DNA from: JAJZJT01 sp964610905
Lineage (GTDB): Bacteria > Actinomycetota > Acidimicrobiia > Acidimicrobiales > RAAP-2
Direction: 5' to 3'
Length of the DNA: 17,070 bases
NCBI GenBank assembly: GCA_964610905.1
Contig: CAZSYT010000073.1
Location: 1 to 17,070 of the forward strand
The notes beneath the pieces are model-generated. The model saw nothing but the letters and a program-made list of their open reading frames with translations, was not told where the DNA came from and made no database searches. The position numbers and the translations under genes were made by a program. The first letter of the stretch is position 1, and every line of letters begins with the position of its first letter. This document shows positions 6,988 through 14,479 of the stretch, piece by piece.

Positions 6988-9357
6988 TCAGCCGAGGTTG
7001 AGGACGCGCACCAGGTAGTAGGTCGCCGGCAGGACGAACAGCATGGCGTCGACGCGGTCGAGGACGCCTCCGTGACCGGGCAGGAGCGAGCCCATGTCCT
7101 TCATCCGCAGGTCGCGCTTGAGCAGCGACTCGCTGAGGTCGCCGATGGGTGCGACGACGGAGACGACCAGGCCGAGCACGGCCGCCGACGACGCCGTCCA
7201 GGGGTGGATGGCCCCCACCAGCCCGGTCGACACGACGACGGTGACGATGGTGCCACCGATCAGGCCCTCCCAGGTCTTGTTGGGGCTGACCCGGGGCGCC
7301 AGCGGACGACGGCCCAGCCACGCGCCCACCGTCAGGGCCCCGACGTCGTTGGCCACCGTGGCGATGATGGCACCGAGCAGGAAGGCGACGCCGTTCCGGT
7401 GCGGGAAGGCGGAGGGGGCGAGCAGCAGGGCGGCGAACGACCCAGTGAGGGAGACCCAGCCCACCACGAGCAGCGTGGAGGCCACCCCGACGAGCGGCGG
7501 GCTGTGGTCGACGCCGAAGAGGTACCAGGCGAAGCTGAACACCACGAGGAGGACGAGGACCAGGGGCAGGGCCTGCGGCCCCTTGGTGTAGGCGCCTACG
7601 AGCAGGGACACGGTGCCCACGAGCCCGAGCAGCGTCGCGGGCCGGTAGCCGGCCCTGCGGAGCGCGCCGAAGGCCTCGCCGGCGGCGAAGGTGACCACGA
7701 CGGTGACCAGCACGAGCGAGGTGACCGCGCCGCCGGCGAAGGCGGCGAGCGCCACCGCGGCAGCGATCACGCCGGTGACGATCCGGGTGGCGACACCGCC
7801 CCCTCGACGTTCCTCGGGCTCGTCGCGCCGGCGGCCGGCCGGCTCCTCACCCGGCTCGTGGACCGGGGGCAGACGTCTCGGCTGGACGGCCTCGGCGCCG
7901 GGTGCCGGAGCGTGCACGCGTGCCCCACGACCCGACAGCGGCACCTCCTCGCCGACGTCCCACGCCCCCCGGCGGTGCCTGGCCCGACCCCGGGCAGCAG
8001 GCGGCTCGACCACCCCCGGCTCGACGTCGGACCGGGGACCGACCTCGCCGGGCGACGGGCTCCCGTCCCCGGGCTCCGCCCCGTCCTCGCCCCCCACGGG
8101 GGCCTCGTCGTCGCCGCCGGCGCCGCCGCCCAGGCGGTCCAAGCGGTCCTCGCCGTCTACCGGGTCGGCCCCTGGCCGTCCCGACCGCGTCCACGGAGCC
8201 GTCGGGTCACGCTCGCCCTCGTGCTCGTCGCCACCGTCGGCACCGCCCCGTCGGGCCTCCTCGCGATCGGCGGCCGCGAGATCGGCGATCCCGCCGCGCC
8301 GGCGCCCGGCGCCGGGGACGGCGGTGACGGCCGCACCCGGCGGCGACGCGGCGAGCGGCGGCTCGTCGAAACGGCTGTCGGCGTCCTCGGGCCGCTTGGC
8401 CCGGACCCGGGGCGTCCGCATGCCGCCCCGGCGCAGTCGGCCCACCGGAACGGTCCCGGTGGGCCGGCCCCGGGTCGTCCCGAAGACGTCCTCGACCGCG
8501 TCGGGTGCGCCCCCCTGCTCGCCGCCGACCGCTTCCCCGGTACCGAGCGTCGCGCCGTGCTCCTCGTCGGCGGGGACCGACGCCGCGGTAGGGGCGACGC
8601 CTGTGCCGTCCCGCTCCGCCGTGCCCGCCTGGGCAGTCCCGTGCCCGGGGCTGAAGAGGTCGCGCTGCCGGCCGACGAAGAGCGGGTCGTCGGCTCCCCA
8701 TCGGTCGTCGTCGCGCGCCTCCGACGACCCCCTGGGGACACGGGGGACCGGCTCGGTCACCTCGTCGTCCCACCCACGCGCCACGGGCTCGGGCAGGTCG
8801 AACTCCCAGGGCCGTCGCTCGAGGTCAGGTCCGCCCGACTCGTCGAGCGAGCCGAGCTCCTCGTCCTCCTCGGGCGCGAACAAGCTCGGGTCGAACGCCT
8901 CGTCGTGCGCCTCCCAGTCCGCGTGCTCCTCCCGCCAGGTGGGGCCCGTCGCGGCTCCGTCGGGCCGGTCGCGCTCGAGGACGGCAGGGACCTGCCCAGT
9001 GGGGGGCTCGGTCCAGTGCGGGAGCACGGCGCTGTCGGCCCATCCCTCGGCGGCCCGAGGAACGGCCGTGCCACCGGGCTGGACGGGCTCGACGGTCTCC
9101 TCGGCGCCGCCGTAGCCGGGCTCGCCGGTCAGGCGGACCGACGCTGGCCCGTCGGCCGGTCCGACCAGGTCGTCACCGTCGAGCGCACCGTCTCGAGGCA
9201 CCGCCGGCACCACCGCCGTGGCGTCGAGCGCGGGCTCGGCTCCGACGATGCGCACCCGTCCGGACGGGCCGGCCGGCCACGGGTTGGCGGGCGCGTCGCG
9301 CTCGCTCCCGCCCGGACTGGTGCCCTGGTCCGCTCGCCGGTCGTCGCCGTGGTCCAC
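6988..9357 (-). CDS. cdsA: Phosphatidate cytidylyltransferase (CdsA) with very long disordered N-terminal region
   Basis: CdsA makes CDP-diacylglycerol from phosphatidate and CTP in the inner membrane, the precursor of most phospholipids. The C-terminal 271 residues (519-789) form the enzyme: several membrane helices, SPNKTWEG (691-698) and the family signature DLSESLLKRDLRMKDMG followed by PGHGGVLDRVD (740-770). The first 518 residues are unlike the family core: hydrophilic, rich in Asp, Glu, Gly, Pro and Arg, with scattered aromatic patches such as AFDPSLFAPEEDEE, WEFDLPEP and DPLFVGRQRDLF, and no recognisable domain. Codons stay GC-rich at third positions throughout, so this is probably coding, and I saw no good internal start near residue 519. 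The GTG start at 9357 has GGGAGGG (9374..9368) ten bases upstream. That site abuts a perfect hairpin after frr. Confidence 0.92.
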   Translation of the reverse strand: MDHGDDRRADQGTSPGGSERDAPANPWPAGPSGRVRIVGAEPALDATAVVPAVPRDGALDGDDLVGPADGPASVRLTGEPGYGGAEETVEPVQPGGTAVPRAAEGWADSAVLPHWTEPPTGQVPAVLERDRPDGAATGPTWREEHADWEAHDEAFDPSLFAPEEDEELGSLDESGGPDLERRPWEFDLPEPVARGWDDEVTEPVPRVPRGSSEARDDDRWGADDPLFVGRQRDLFSPGHGTAQAGTAERDGTGVAPTAASVPADEEHGATLGTGEAVGGEQGGAPDAVEDVFGTTRGRPTGTVPVGRLRRGGMRTPRVRAKRPEDADSRFDEPPLAASPPGAAVTAVPGAGRRRGGIADLAAADREEARRGGADGGDEHEGERDPTAPWTRSGRPGADPVDGEDRLDRLGGGAGGDDEAPVGGEDGAEPGDGSPSPGEVGPRSDVEPGVVEPPAARGRARHRRGAWDVGEEVPLSGRGARVHAPAPGAEAVQPRRLPPVHEPGEEPAGRRRDEPEERRGGGVATRIVTGVIAAAVALAAFAGGAVTSLVLVTVVVTFAAGEAFGALRRAGYRPATLLGLVGTVSLLVGAYTKGPQALPLVLVLLVVFSFAWYLFGVDHSPPLVGVASTLLVVGWVSLTGSFAALLLAPSAFPHRNGVAFLLGAIIATVANDVGALTVGAWLGRRPLAPRVSPNKTWEGLIGGTIVTVVVSTGLVGAIHPWTASSAAVLGLVVSVVAPIGDLSESLLKRDLRMKDMGSLLPGHGGVLDRVDAMLFVLPATYYLVRVLNLG

Positions 9358-9373
9358 GTTGGCACTTCCCTCC

Positions 9374-9398
9374 CATGGCGGGCCACCGGCCCGCCATG
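9374..9398 (-). promoter_or_regulatory. Perfect hairpin between frr and cdsA, abutting the cdsA ribosome-binding site
   Basis: The 11-bp arms CATGGCGGGCC (9374-9384) and GGCCCGCCATG (9388-9398) are perfectly complementary around a 3-nt loop. One arm begins on the base after the frr stop codon. The other ends on the first G of the cdsA GGGAGGG site. No T-run follows, so it is not a standard intrinsic terminator. It could protect mRNA ends, cause partial termination, or limit ribosome access to cdsA. Confidence 0.65.
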
Positions 9399-9968
9399 TC
9401 AGATCTCGAGGAGCTCCTGCTCCTTGTGGGCCAGGAGCCTGTCGATGGCGGCCACCTGGTCGTGGGTGATCCGGTCGAGCTCCTTCTCCACGCGCTCGAC
9501 CTCGTCGCTCGAGAGCTCGCCGTCCTTCAGCAGCGCGTCGAGCTCGTGGCGGGCGTTGCGCCGCAGGTTCCGCACCGACACCCGGCCGTCCTCCGCCTTC
9601 TGGCGGACGACCTTGACCAGCTCCTTGCGCCGCTCCTCGGTGGGGACGGGGAAGGTGAGGCGGATGACGGTGCCGTCGTTCGACGGCGTGATGCCGAGGT
9701 CCGAGCCCTGTAGCGCCTTCTCGACGGCGCCGATCGCGCCCTTGTCGTAGGGGCTGATGACGAGGAGCCGGGCCTCGGGGACGCTGAAGCCGGCCAGCTG
9801 GCGCAGCTCCGTCTCGGCGCCGTAGTAGTCGACCCGCAGGTGCTCGACGAGCGCCGGGGTCGCACGACCCGTCCGGATGCCGGCGAACTCGGCCTGGGTG
9901 TGCTCGACCGCCTTCTCCATGTGCTCGCGGGCGTCCGACACCACCAGTGCCGTCAGGTCCTCGTCCAT
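9399..9968 (-). CDS. frr: Ribosome recycling factor
   Basis: RRF, acting with EF-G, splits post-termination ribosomes for a new round of initiation. The 189-residue protein is close to the usual 185. It shows FAGIRTGRATPALVEHL (28-44), ISPYDKGAIGAVEKA (71-85), SNDGTVIRLTFP (96-107) and the domain I helix with RNLRRNAR (123-130). The start is ATG 9968, which has GGAGG five bases upstream; an in-frame extension to 10022 would add 18 residues without family support. The gene follows pyrH by 76 bases, and a perfect hairpin directly follows its stop codon. Confidence 0.96.
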   Translation of the reverse strand: MDEDLTALVVSDAREHMEKAVEHTQAEFAGIRTGRATPALVEHLRVDYYGAETELRQLAGFSVPEARLLVISPYDKGAIGAVEKALQGSDLGITPSNDGTVIRLTFPVPTEERRKELVKVVRQKAEDGRVSVRNLRRNARHELDALLKDGELSSDEVERVEKELDRITHDQVAAIDRLLAHKEQELLEI

Positions 9969-10044
9969 CGCCCCTCCAGCGTAGCGAGGTCGGGTCCGCG
10001 CCACCGCTCCGGCGCCGCCCACCTGCGGCGACCCGCCAGGAAGG

Positions 10045-10794
10045 TCACCGGACCAGGGTCCCGATGGGCTCGCCCCCGAGGGCGCGCCGGATGTTCCCCG
10101 GACCCATCAGGTCGAAGATGCGGATCGGCAGCTCGTTGTCCTTGCAGAACGTGATGGCGGTCAGGTCCATCACCCGGAGGTCCTTGGCGATGACGTCCAT
10201 GAACGACACCTCGTCGAACCGAGTCGCCGTCGTGTCGAGGCGCGGGTCGGCGCTGTAGACGCCGTCGACCCCTCCGTGGGTCCCCTTGCAGAGGAGGGTG
10301 GCCTCGATCTCGGCCGCTCGGAGGGCGGCCGAGGTGTCGGTCGTGAAGTAGGGGTTCCCCATGCCGGCGGCGAAGACCACGACGCGGCCCTTCTCGAGAT
10401 GGCGGATGGCCCGACGCCGGATGTAGGGCTCGGCCACCTCGGCCATGTGCACGGCGGTGAGCACCCGGGTCGACTGGCCGTGGTGCTCGAGGGCGTCCTG
10501 GAGCGCCAGCGAGTTGATGACGGTCCCGAGCATCCCCATGGTGTCGGACGTGGCACGGTCCATGCCCGCCCCGGCGCCGGTGGTGCCCCGCCAGATGTTG
10601 CCGCCACCGACCATCACCGCCAGCTCGAGGTCGAGCTCGTCGCGGACCAGGGCGATCTCCTTGGCGATGTGCTCCACGACGGTGGCGTCGATCGTCTCGT
10701 CCGACGCCGAGGAGGCCAGGGCCTCGCCCGACATCTTGAGGACGATCCGCCGGTGCCCGACGGCGGTCGCCTGGCCCGTGGCGACGGGGTCCAC
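10045..10794 (-). CDS. pyrH: UMP kinase (uridylate kinase)
   Basis: PyrH phosphorylates UMP to UDP in pyrimidine nucleotide synthesis; bacterial UMP kinases are hexameric amino-acid-kinase-fold enzymes. The 249 residues show VLKMSGEAL (18-26), VGGGNIWRG (62-70), AAGMGNPYFTTDTSAALRA (142-160) and VDGVYSADPR (176-185). The GTG start at 10794 immediately follows the tsf TGA (TGAGTG), so translation is probably coupled to tsf; no separate strong Shine-Dalgarno sequence is seen. The N-terminus is about 12 residues longer than many homologues, and a GTG at codon 4 is an alternative start. Confidence 0.96.
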   Translation of the reverse strand: MDPVATGQATAVGHRRIVLKMSGEALASSASDETIDATVVEHIAKEIALVRDELDLELAVMVGGGNIWRGTTGAGAGMDRATSDTMGMLGTVINSLALQDALEHHGQSTRVLTAVHMAEVAEPYIRRRAIRHLEKGRVVVFAAGMGNPYFTTDTSAALRAAEIEATLLCKGTHGGVDGVYSADPRLDTTATRFDEVSFMDVIAKDLRVMDLTAITFCKDNELPIRIFDLMGPGNIRRALGGEPIGTLVR

Positions 10795-11589
10795 TCAGTC
10801 GCCCACGACGACTTGTGCGAACTCGACGACCGTGGCCGGGCCGAGCAGGTCGGCGATGGTCCGCTTCTCGTCCTTCACGTACGCCTGGTCGAGCAACACG
10901 CGCTCGCGGTACCAGCCGTTCAGGCGGCCTTCGACGATCTTGGGCAGTGCCGCCTCGGGCTTTCCCTCGTTGCGGGCGATCCGCTCGACCGTCTCGCGCT
11001 CCGCCGCGACCTCGTCCTCGGGCACCTCGTCGCGGCGGACGTAGCCGGGCCGGGCGAAGGCGATGTGGGTGGCGACGTCGTGGGCGAGCTCCTCGGAGCC
11101 GCCGGCGAGGGCGACGACGACGGCGTTGACCCCGCGGCCCTGCTGGAGGTGGAGGTAGGTGTCGACGACCCCGTCGGCAGGAGCCTCGATGCGGACCACG
11201 CGGCCCACCGAGATGTTCTCCTTCAGCGTCGTCTTCAAGTGGTCGAGCTGGCCGGACAGCTCGTCGAGGGCGTCGGCGCCCTTGGCGGCGACCAGGTCGG
11301 CGAGCTCCTGGGCCAGGGAGACGAACGCCTCGGACTTGGCCACGAAGTCCGTCTCGGAGCGGAGCTGGACGATCGAGGCGACGGCCCCGGACCGGCCGAC
11401 GGCCACCGCTCCCTCGGACGCCTCGCGGTCGGACCGCTTGGCGTGGCTCGCCAGGCCCTGCTCGCGCAACCACACCACGGCGCGTTCCATGTCGCCGTCG
11501 CAGGCCTCGAGGGCGCGCTTGGCGTCGAGCATCCCGACGCCCGTCGACTGGCGCAGGGCCTGGACGTCCTTCGCACTGAACACCGCCAT
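10795..11589 (-). CDS. tsf: Translation elongation factor Ts
   Basis: EF-Ts exchanges GDP for GTP on EF-Tu. The 264-residue protein shows the N-terminal UBA-like segment with TGVGMLDAKRALEACDGD (16-33) and the TDFVAK motif (80-85) that contacts EF-Tu, then the two-part dimerisation core. It is slightly shorter than the E. coli protein (283) but within the actinobacterial range. The start is ATG 11589 with AGGAGG at 11602..11597, seven bases upstream and inside the end of rpsB. Only two bases separate the rpsB stop from the tsf start. The same frame stays open far upstream through rpsB; that part is a shadow. Confidence 0.96.
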   Translation of the reverse strand: MAVFSAKDVQALRQSTGVGMLDAKRALEACDGDMERAVVWLREQGLASHAKRSDREASEGAVAVGRSGAVASIVQLRSETDFVAKSEAFVSLAQELADLVAAKGADALDELSGQLDHLKTTLKENISVGRVVRIEAPADGVVDTYLHLQQGRGVNAVVVALAGGSEELAHDVATHIAFARPGYVRRDEVPEDEVAAERETVERIARNEGKPEAALPKIVEGRLNGWYRERVLLDQAYVKDEKRTIADLLGPATVVEFAQVVVGD

Positions 11590-11591
11590 CG

Positions 11592-12497
11592 TCACGCCTC
11601 CTCGCTGCTCGCAGCCGTCGGGGTCGCGGCGGGCGTCGGGGTCGCGGCGGGCGTCGGGGTCGCGGCGGGCGTCGGGGCTGCGGCGGCAGTCGTCGGGGTC
11701 GCGGCGGGCGTCGGGGCTGCGGCGGAAGGCGCCTGTGCCGCCGGACCGGCCGCCTGTGCCGTCTGCTCGCCGGCAGCCGCCGGCCCGGCTCCGGGCCCCT
11801 TGCCGCGTTGCTCGGCGATGTAGCGGCCCTCGACGACCGCGTCGGCGATCACCCGGCACAAGAGCGCGCCCGACCGGATGGCGTCGTCGTTGCCGGGGAT
11901 GACGTGGGTGATGACGTCGGGATCGCAGTTCGTGTCGACGACGGCCACCACCGGAAGGCCGAGCTTGTTGGCCTCGGTGACGGCGATGTGCTCCTTCTTC
12001 GTGTCGACGACGAAGATGGCGTCCGGCAGGCCGTCGAGGTTGCGGATGCCGCCCAGGTTCCGCTGGAGCTTCTCGAGCTCGCGGGAGTGGCGCAGAGCCT
12101 CCTTCTTCGGCATGGCGTCGAAGTCGCCGGCGCGCTGCATGGCCTCGAACTCCTGCATCCGCTTGACGCGGGCCGACACCGTCTGGAAGTTCGTCAGCAT
12201 GCCGCCCAGCCAGCGCTCGTTGACGTAGGGCATCCCGCATGCCTCGGCGTAGGCGGCGACGGGGCCCTGGGTCTGCTTCTTCGTGCCGACGAAGAGCACC
12301 GTGCCGGAGCCGGCAACCAGGTCGCGCACGAAGCCGTACGCCTCCTCGATCCCCCGCATCGTCTGGCGGAGGTCGATCAGGTAGATGCCGTTGCGCTCGC
12401 CCAGGATGAAGCGGCGCATCTTCGGGTTCCACCGCCGCGTCTGGTGCCCGAAGTGGACACCGGCGTTGAGCAGCTCCTTCATGGTGACGACGGCCAT
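11592..12497 (-). CDS. rpsB: 30S ribosomal protein S2 with Ala/Pro/Thr-rich C-terminal tail
   Basis: S2 is a primary component of the 30S subunit. Residues 1-231 are a standard S2: LLNAGVHFGHQTRRWNPKM (9-27), FILGERNGIYLIDL (30-43), FVGTKKQ (69-75), NERWLGGMLTNF (93-104), PDAIFVVDTKKEHIAV (158-173) and the VVDTNCDPD region (187-194). Residues 232-301 are an added low-complexity tail of Ala, Pro, Thr and Gly that includes tandem TPAATP hexapeptides and ends in SSEEA. The start is ATG 12497 with AAAGGA about six bases upstream. A structured leader (12524-12571) and a possible promoter precede it. tsf follows two bases after the stop. Confidence 0.96.
   Translation of the reverse strand: MAVVTMKELLNAGVHFGHQTRRWNPKMRRFILGERNGIYLIDLRQTMRGIEEAYGFVRDLVAGSGTVLFVGTKKQTQGPVAAYAEACGMPYVNERWLGGMLTNFQTVSARVKRMQEFEAMQRAGDFDAMPKKEALRHSRELEKLQRNLGGIRNLDGLPDAIFVVDTKKEHIAVTEANKLGLPVVAVVDTNCDPDVITHVIPGNDDAIRSGALLCRVIADAVVEGRYIAEQRGKGPGAGPAAAGEQTAQAAGPAAQAPSAAAPTPAATPTTAAAAPTPAATPTPAATPTPAATPTAASSEEA
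11617..11727 (-). repeat. 18-bp tandem repeats encoding the S2 tail
   Basis: The plus-strand unit GTCGGGGTCGCGGCGGGC is repeated exactly at 11617, 11635, 11653 and 11692, with diverged copies at 11671 and 11710. The fourth copy and the fifth are separated by three extra bases. The period of 18 bp equals six codons, so gains or losses of units keep the S2 frame. Each unit encodes a permutation of Thr-Pro-Ala-Ala-Thr-Pro. Confidence 0.9.
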
Positions 12498-12523
12498 GGT
12501 GGTCCTTTCGACGGTTGGTCCTC

Positions 12524-12571
12524 CCCGGACGTCGCACCCTGGCATGCAGGGCGACCGTGGACGCGTCCGGG
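12524..12571 (-). promoter_or_regulatory. Structured rpsB leader element
   Basis: Arms CCCGGACG (12524-12531) and CGTCCGGG (12564-12571) form a perfect 8-bp outer stem. Inside, TCGC/GCGA (12532-12535 with 12551-12554) and CCTG/CAGG (12538-12541 with 12547-12550) extend a second stem closing on a short loop. The element lies 26 bases upstream of the rpsB ATG. Ribosomal protein operons are often autoregulated through such leaders, and an S2-binding site is a reasonable guess without direct evidence. Confidence 0.5.
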
Positions 12572-12622
12572 TGTGCGGTGTCGGTGACGGGTGGGACCCC
12601 ACCGGACGGCAGGGCAGCCTCG

Positions 12623-12628
12623 AGTGTA
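12623..12628 (-). promoter_or_regulatory. Candidate -10 box for rpsB
   Basis: TACACT on the minus strand fits TANNNT and lies in the spacer between whiG and rpsB, about 125 bases before the rpsB start. No convincing -35 box is seen. It would give a leader of roughly 120 nt that contains the structured element at 12524-12571. Weak evidence. Confidence 0.3.
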
Positions 12629-12673
12629 CCGGAGGCCTCCGCGCCGGCTCCACTCAGCGAGCCCGGTCGGCTC

Positions 12674-12689
12674 CGCCGCCGGGGCGGCG
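12674..12689 (-). terminator. GC-rich hairpin after whiG
   Basis: Arms CGCCGCC (12674-12680) and GGCGGCG (12683-12689) lie two bases after the whiG stop. There is no T-run, so it is at best a weak or factor-assisted terminator. GC-rich palindromes like this also arise by chance here. Confidence 0.3.
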
Positions 12690-12691
12690 CC

Positions 12692-13540
12692 TCAGCGCGA
12701 CGCGGTCGAGGCGACCCGGCGCCCGGAGGACGCCGACCGGGCCGTGCTCCGGCCGGTCTCGCGCTCGGACCGGTCCCCGAGCTTCGCCCGGAGCTGGAGC
12801 ACGGCCTTCGTGTGGATCTGGCAGACCCGGCTCTCGGTGACACCGAGGACCTGGCCGATCTCGGCCAGGGTCAGGCCTTCGTAGTAGTACAGGGTGAGCA
12901 CGGTCTTCTCGCGCTCGCCCATCTGGGCGATGGCCTGCACCAACGCCTCCTTGGTCTCCTTCACCTCGAAGGTGGCCATGGGCCCTGCCCCGGTGTCCGG
13001 AAGGTTGTCGCCGAGCGTTGAGCGGTCCGAGCGGTCCCCGCCACGGAACACCTCGTCGAGGGCGACGACGCCCACGAAGGAGATCTGCCGGAGCACGTTC
13101 TGGAACTCCGTGTCGGTCATGTCGAGGTCGGCAGCGACCTCGGCATCGGTCGGCGTCCGGTGCAGCGTGGCCTCGAGCTTGGCGTAGGACTGCTCCACGG
13201 AGCGGGCCTTCGCCCGTACCGACCTGGGCACCCAGTCGATCGAGCGCAGCTCGTCGATGATCGCGCCCTTGATCCGGGGGATGGCGTACGTCTCGAACTT
13301 GACGTTGCGGACCGGGTCGAACCGCTCGATGGCGTCGATCAGCCCGATGATGCCGTAGCTCGCGAGGTCCGACTCGTCGACGTGCCGGGGAAGGCCCACC
13401 GAGACGCGGCCGGCCACGTACTTGACCACCGGCGCGTAGTGGACGATGAGCTGGTCGCGCAGCGCACGCTCGCCGGTCTGCTTGTACTCGGCCCACAGCC
13501 GATCGATTCCCTGGCCAGCTGTGTCGTCTTGCGCAGGCAC
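12692..13540 (-). CDS. whiG: FliA/WhiG-family RNA polymerase sigma factor
   Basis: This 282-residue sigma-70 family protein has regions 2, 3 and 4 and lacks region 1.1. Region 2 (about 30-105) includes LPRHVDESDLASYGIIGLIDAIERFDP and the promoter-melting segment FETYAIPRIKGAIIDELRS. Region 3 follows (about 110-160). Region 4 (about 200-252) carries the helix-turn-helix LTLAEIGQVLGVTESRVCQI. The last 30 residues are basic and Ser-rich. WhiG controls sporulation in Streptomyces and FliA controls flagella elsewhere; the targets here are unknown. The position next to rpsB-tsf matches Streptomyces whiG, which favours that name. The GTG start at 13540 has AAGGGG upstream and is nine bases after the xerC stop. 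The linker between regions 3 and 4 contains a 9-bp tandem duplication (13020-13037) encoding Arg-Ser-Asp repeats. Confidence 0.9.
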   Translation of the reverse strand: MPAQDDTAGQGIDRLWAEYKQTGERALRDQLIVHYAPVVKYVAGRVSVGLPRHVDESDLASYGIIGLIDAIERFDPVRNVKFETYAIPRIKGAIIDELRSIDWVPRSVRAKARSVEQSYAKLEATLHRTPTDAEVAADLDMTDTEFQNVLRQISFVGVVALDEVFRGGDRSDRSTLGDNLPDTGAGPMATFEVKETKEALVQAIAQMGEREKTVLTLYYYEGLTLAEIGQVLGVTESRVCQIHTKAVLQLRAKLGDRSERETGRSTARSASSGRRVASTASR

Positions 13541-13549
13541 GTGATCCCC

Positions 13550-14473
13550 TTATGCCCGTGGATGGGTTTCCCCGTACACGGCGAGCAGTCGCTCCTTGCT
13601 CACATGAGTGTAGACCTGGGTCGTGCGCAAGCTGGCATGACCCAGCAGCTCCTGCACGACGCGCAGGTCGGCGCCGCCGTCGAGAAGGTGCGTCGCGAAC
13701 GTGTGGCGCAGCGCGTGCGGATGCGTCGGGACCGGCGACCGGCGGTCGAGGATGCGCCGGACGTCGCGAGGACCGAGCCTGGCGCCGCGCTGGTTGACGA
13801 AGAGCGCCCCCGGCGGGGTGTCGGCCCCGGCGAGACGGGCCCGCGGTCCGTCGAGCCACGCCGCCACCGTTTCGGCGCACCGCTCGTTCATGACCACCGT
13901 GCGCTGCTTGTCACCCTTGCCCACCACGGTGAGCAGCCTGGTGGCGAGGTCGACGTCGGAGCGGTCGAGGGCGCACAGCTCGGCGACCCGCAGGCCGCTC
14001 CCGTAGAGCAGCTCGAGCACGGCGTCGTCGCGTCGATCGCGGTCCGACCCCCCCGGAACGGAGCACGACCGGCCGGCGCGGGCCGGCGCGCCGGCGGGCT
14101 CGGCCTGCCGGCTCGGGCCCTCCAGCAGTGCGGACACCTCGCCATGCCCGAGGACCGTCGGCAGTCGCGACGCTGGTGAGGGCGCGGAGAGACGGCGAGC
14201 AGGGTCGACGGCCACGAGGCCGCGTCGGGCGCACCAGGCGAAGTACGAGCGGAGGGACGCGGCGGCTCGGGCGATCGACGCCCGGGCGTACCGACGCGTG
14301 GCGAGCGCGGCGAGGTAGCGACGCAGCTGTACGCGGTCGACGTCCCCCGGCGCTCCCGCTCCGGCCCGCTCCGCCCACCGCACGAACGCCTCGAGGTCGC
14401 GGCGGTAGGCCCGGAGCGACGCCGGCGCGAGCTGGCCCATGGACCGCCCGTACTCGTCGAGGTACCACGCCAC
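13550..14473 (-). CDS. xerC: Tyrosine recombinase XerC
   Basis: XerC-type recombinases resolve chromosome dimers at dif sites. The 307 residues show an N-terminal SAM-like core-binding domain (about 1-95) and a catalytic domain with Arg162 (GSGLRVAEL), Lys186 (VVGKGDKQR), His253-x-x-Arg256 (HALRHTFATH), His279 (LLGHASLRTT) and the nucleophile Tyr288 (TQVYTHV), so it appears intact. A low-complexity insertion of about 25 residues lies at 120-147, before the RDDAVLELLYGSG segment. It includes an exact 10-bp duplication (14071-14090). The start is GTG 14473 with no Shine-Dalgarno sequence; TAGGCT lies six bases upstream. In this genomic context XerC is more likely than an integrase of a mobile element, and no element boundaries are seen. 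It is probably cotranscribed with whiG. Confidence 0.92.
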   Translation of the reverse strand: MAWYLDEYGRSMGQLAPASLRAYRRDLEAFVRWAERAGAGAPGDVDRVQLRRYLAALATRRYARASIARAAASLRSYFAWCARRGLVAVDPARRLSAPSPASRLPTVLGHGEVSALLEGPSRQAEPAGAPARAGRSCSVPGGSDRDRRDDAVLELLYGSGLRVAELCALDRSDVDLATRLLTVVGKGDKQRTVVMNERCAETVAAWLDGPRARLAGADTPPGALFVNQRGARLGPRDVRRILDRRSPVPTHPHALRHTFATHLLDGGADLRVVQELLGHASLRTTQVYTHVSKERLLAVYGETHPRA

Positions 14474-14479
14474 CTCGCC

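Noticed and set aside
6508..9750. Plus-strand open frame of 1080 codons
   Set aside because: It is antisense to dxr, cdsA and frr, has no recognisable domain, and is the expected mirror of GC-rich codons in real genes on the other strand.
11617..11727. Repeat array as a CRISPR-like locus
   Set aside because: The 18-bp units are contiguous without unique spacers and are in frame within rpsB, so they are a coding repeat.
12498..12843. Upstream extensions of the rpsB and tsf reading frames
   Set aside because: Open only because of high GC. Family alignments and ribosome-binding sites place the starts at 12497 and 11589.
13550..14473. xerC as the integrase of a mobile element
   Set aside because: It lies in the conserved xerC-whiG-rpsB neighbourhood, with no attachment-site repeats, tRNA gene or phage genes seen nearby.
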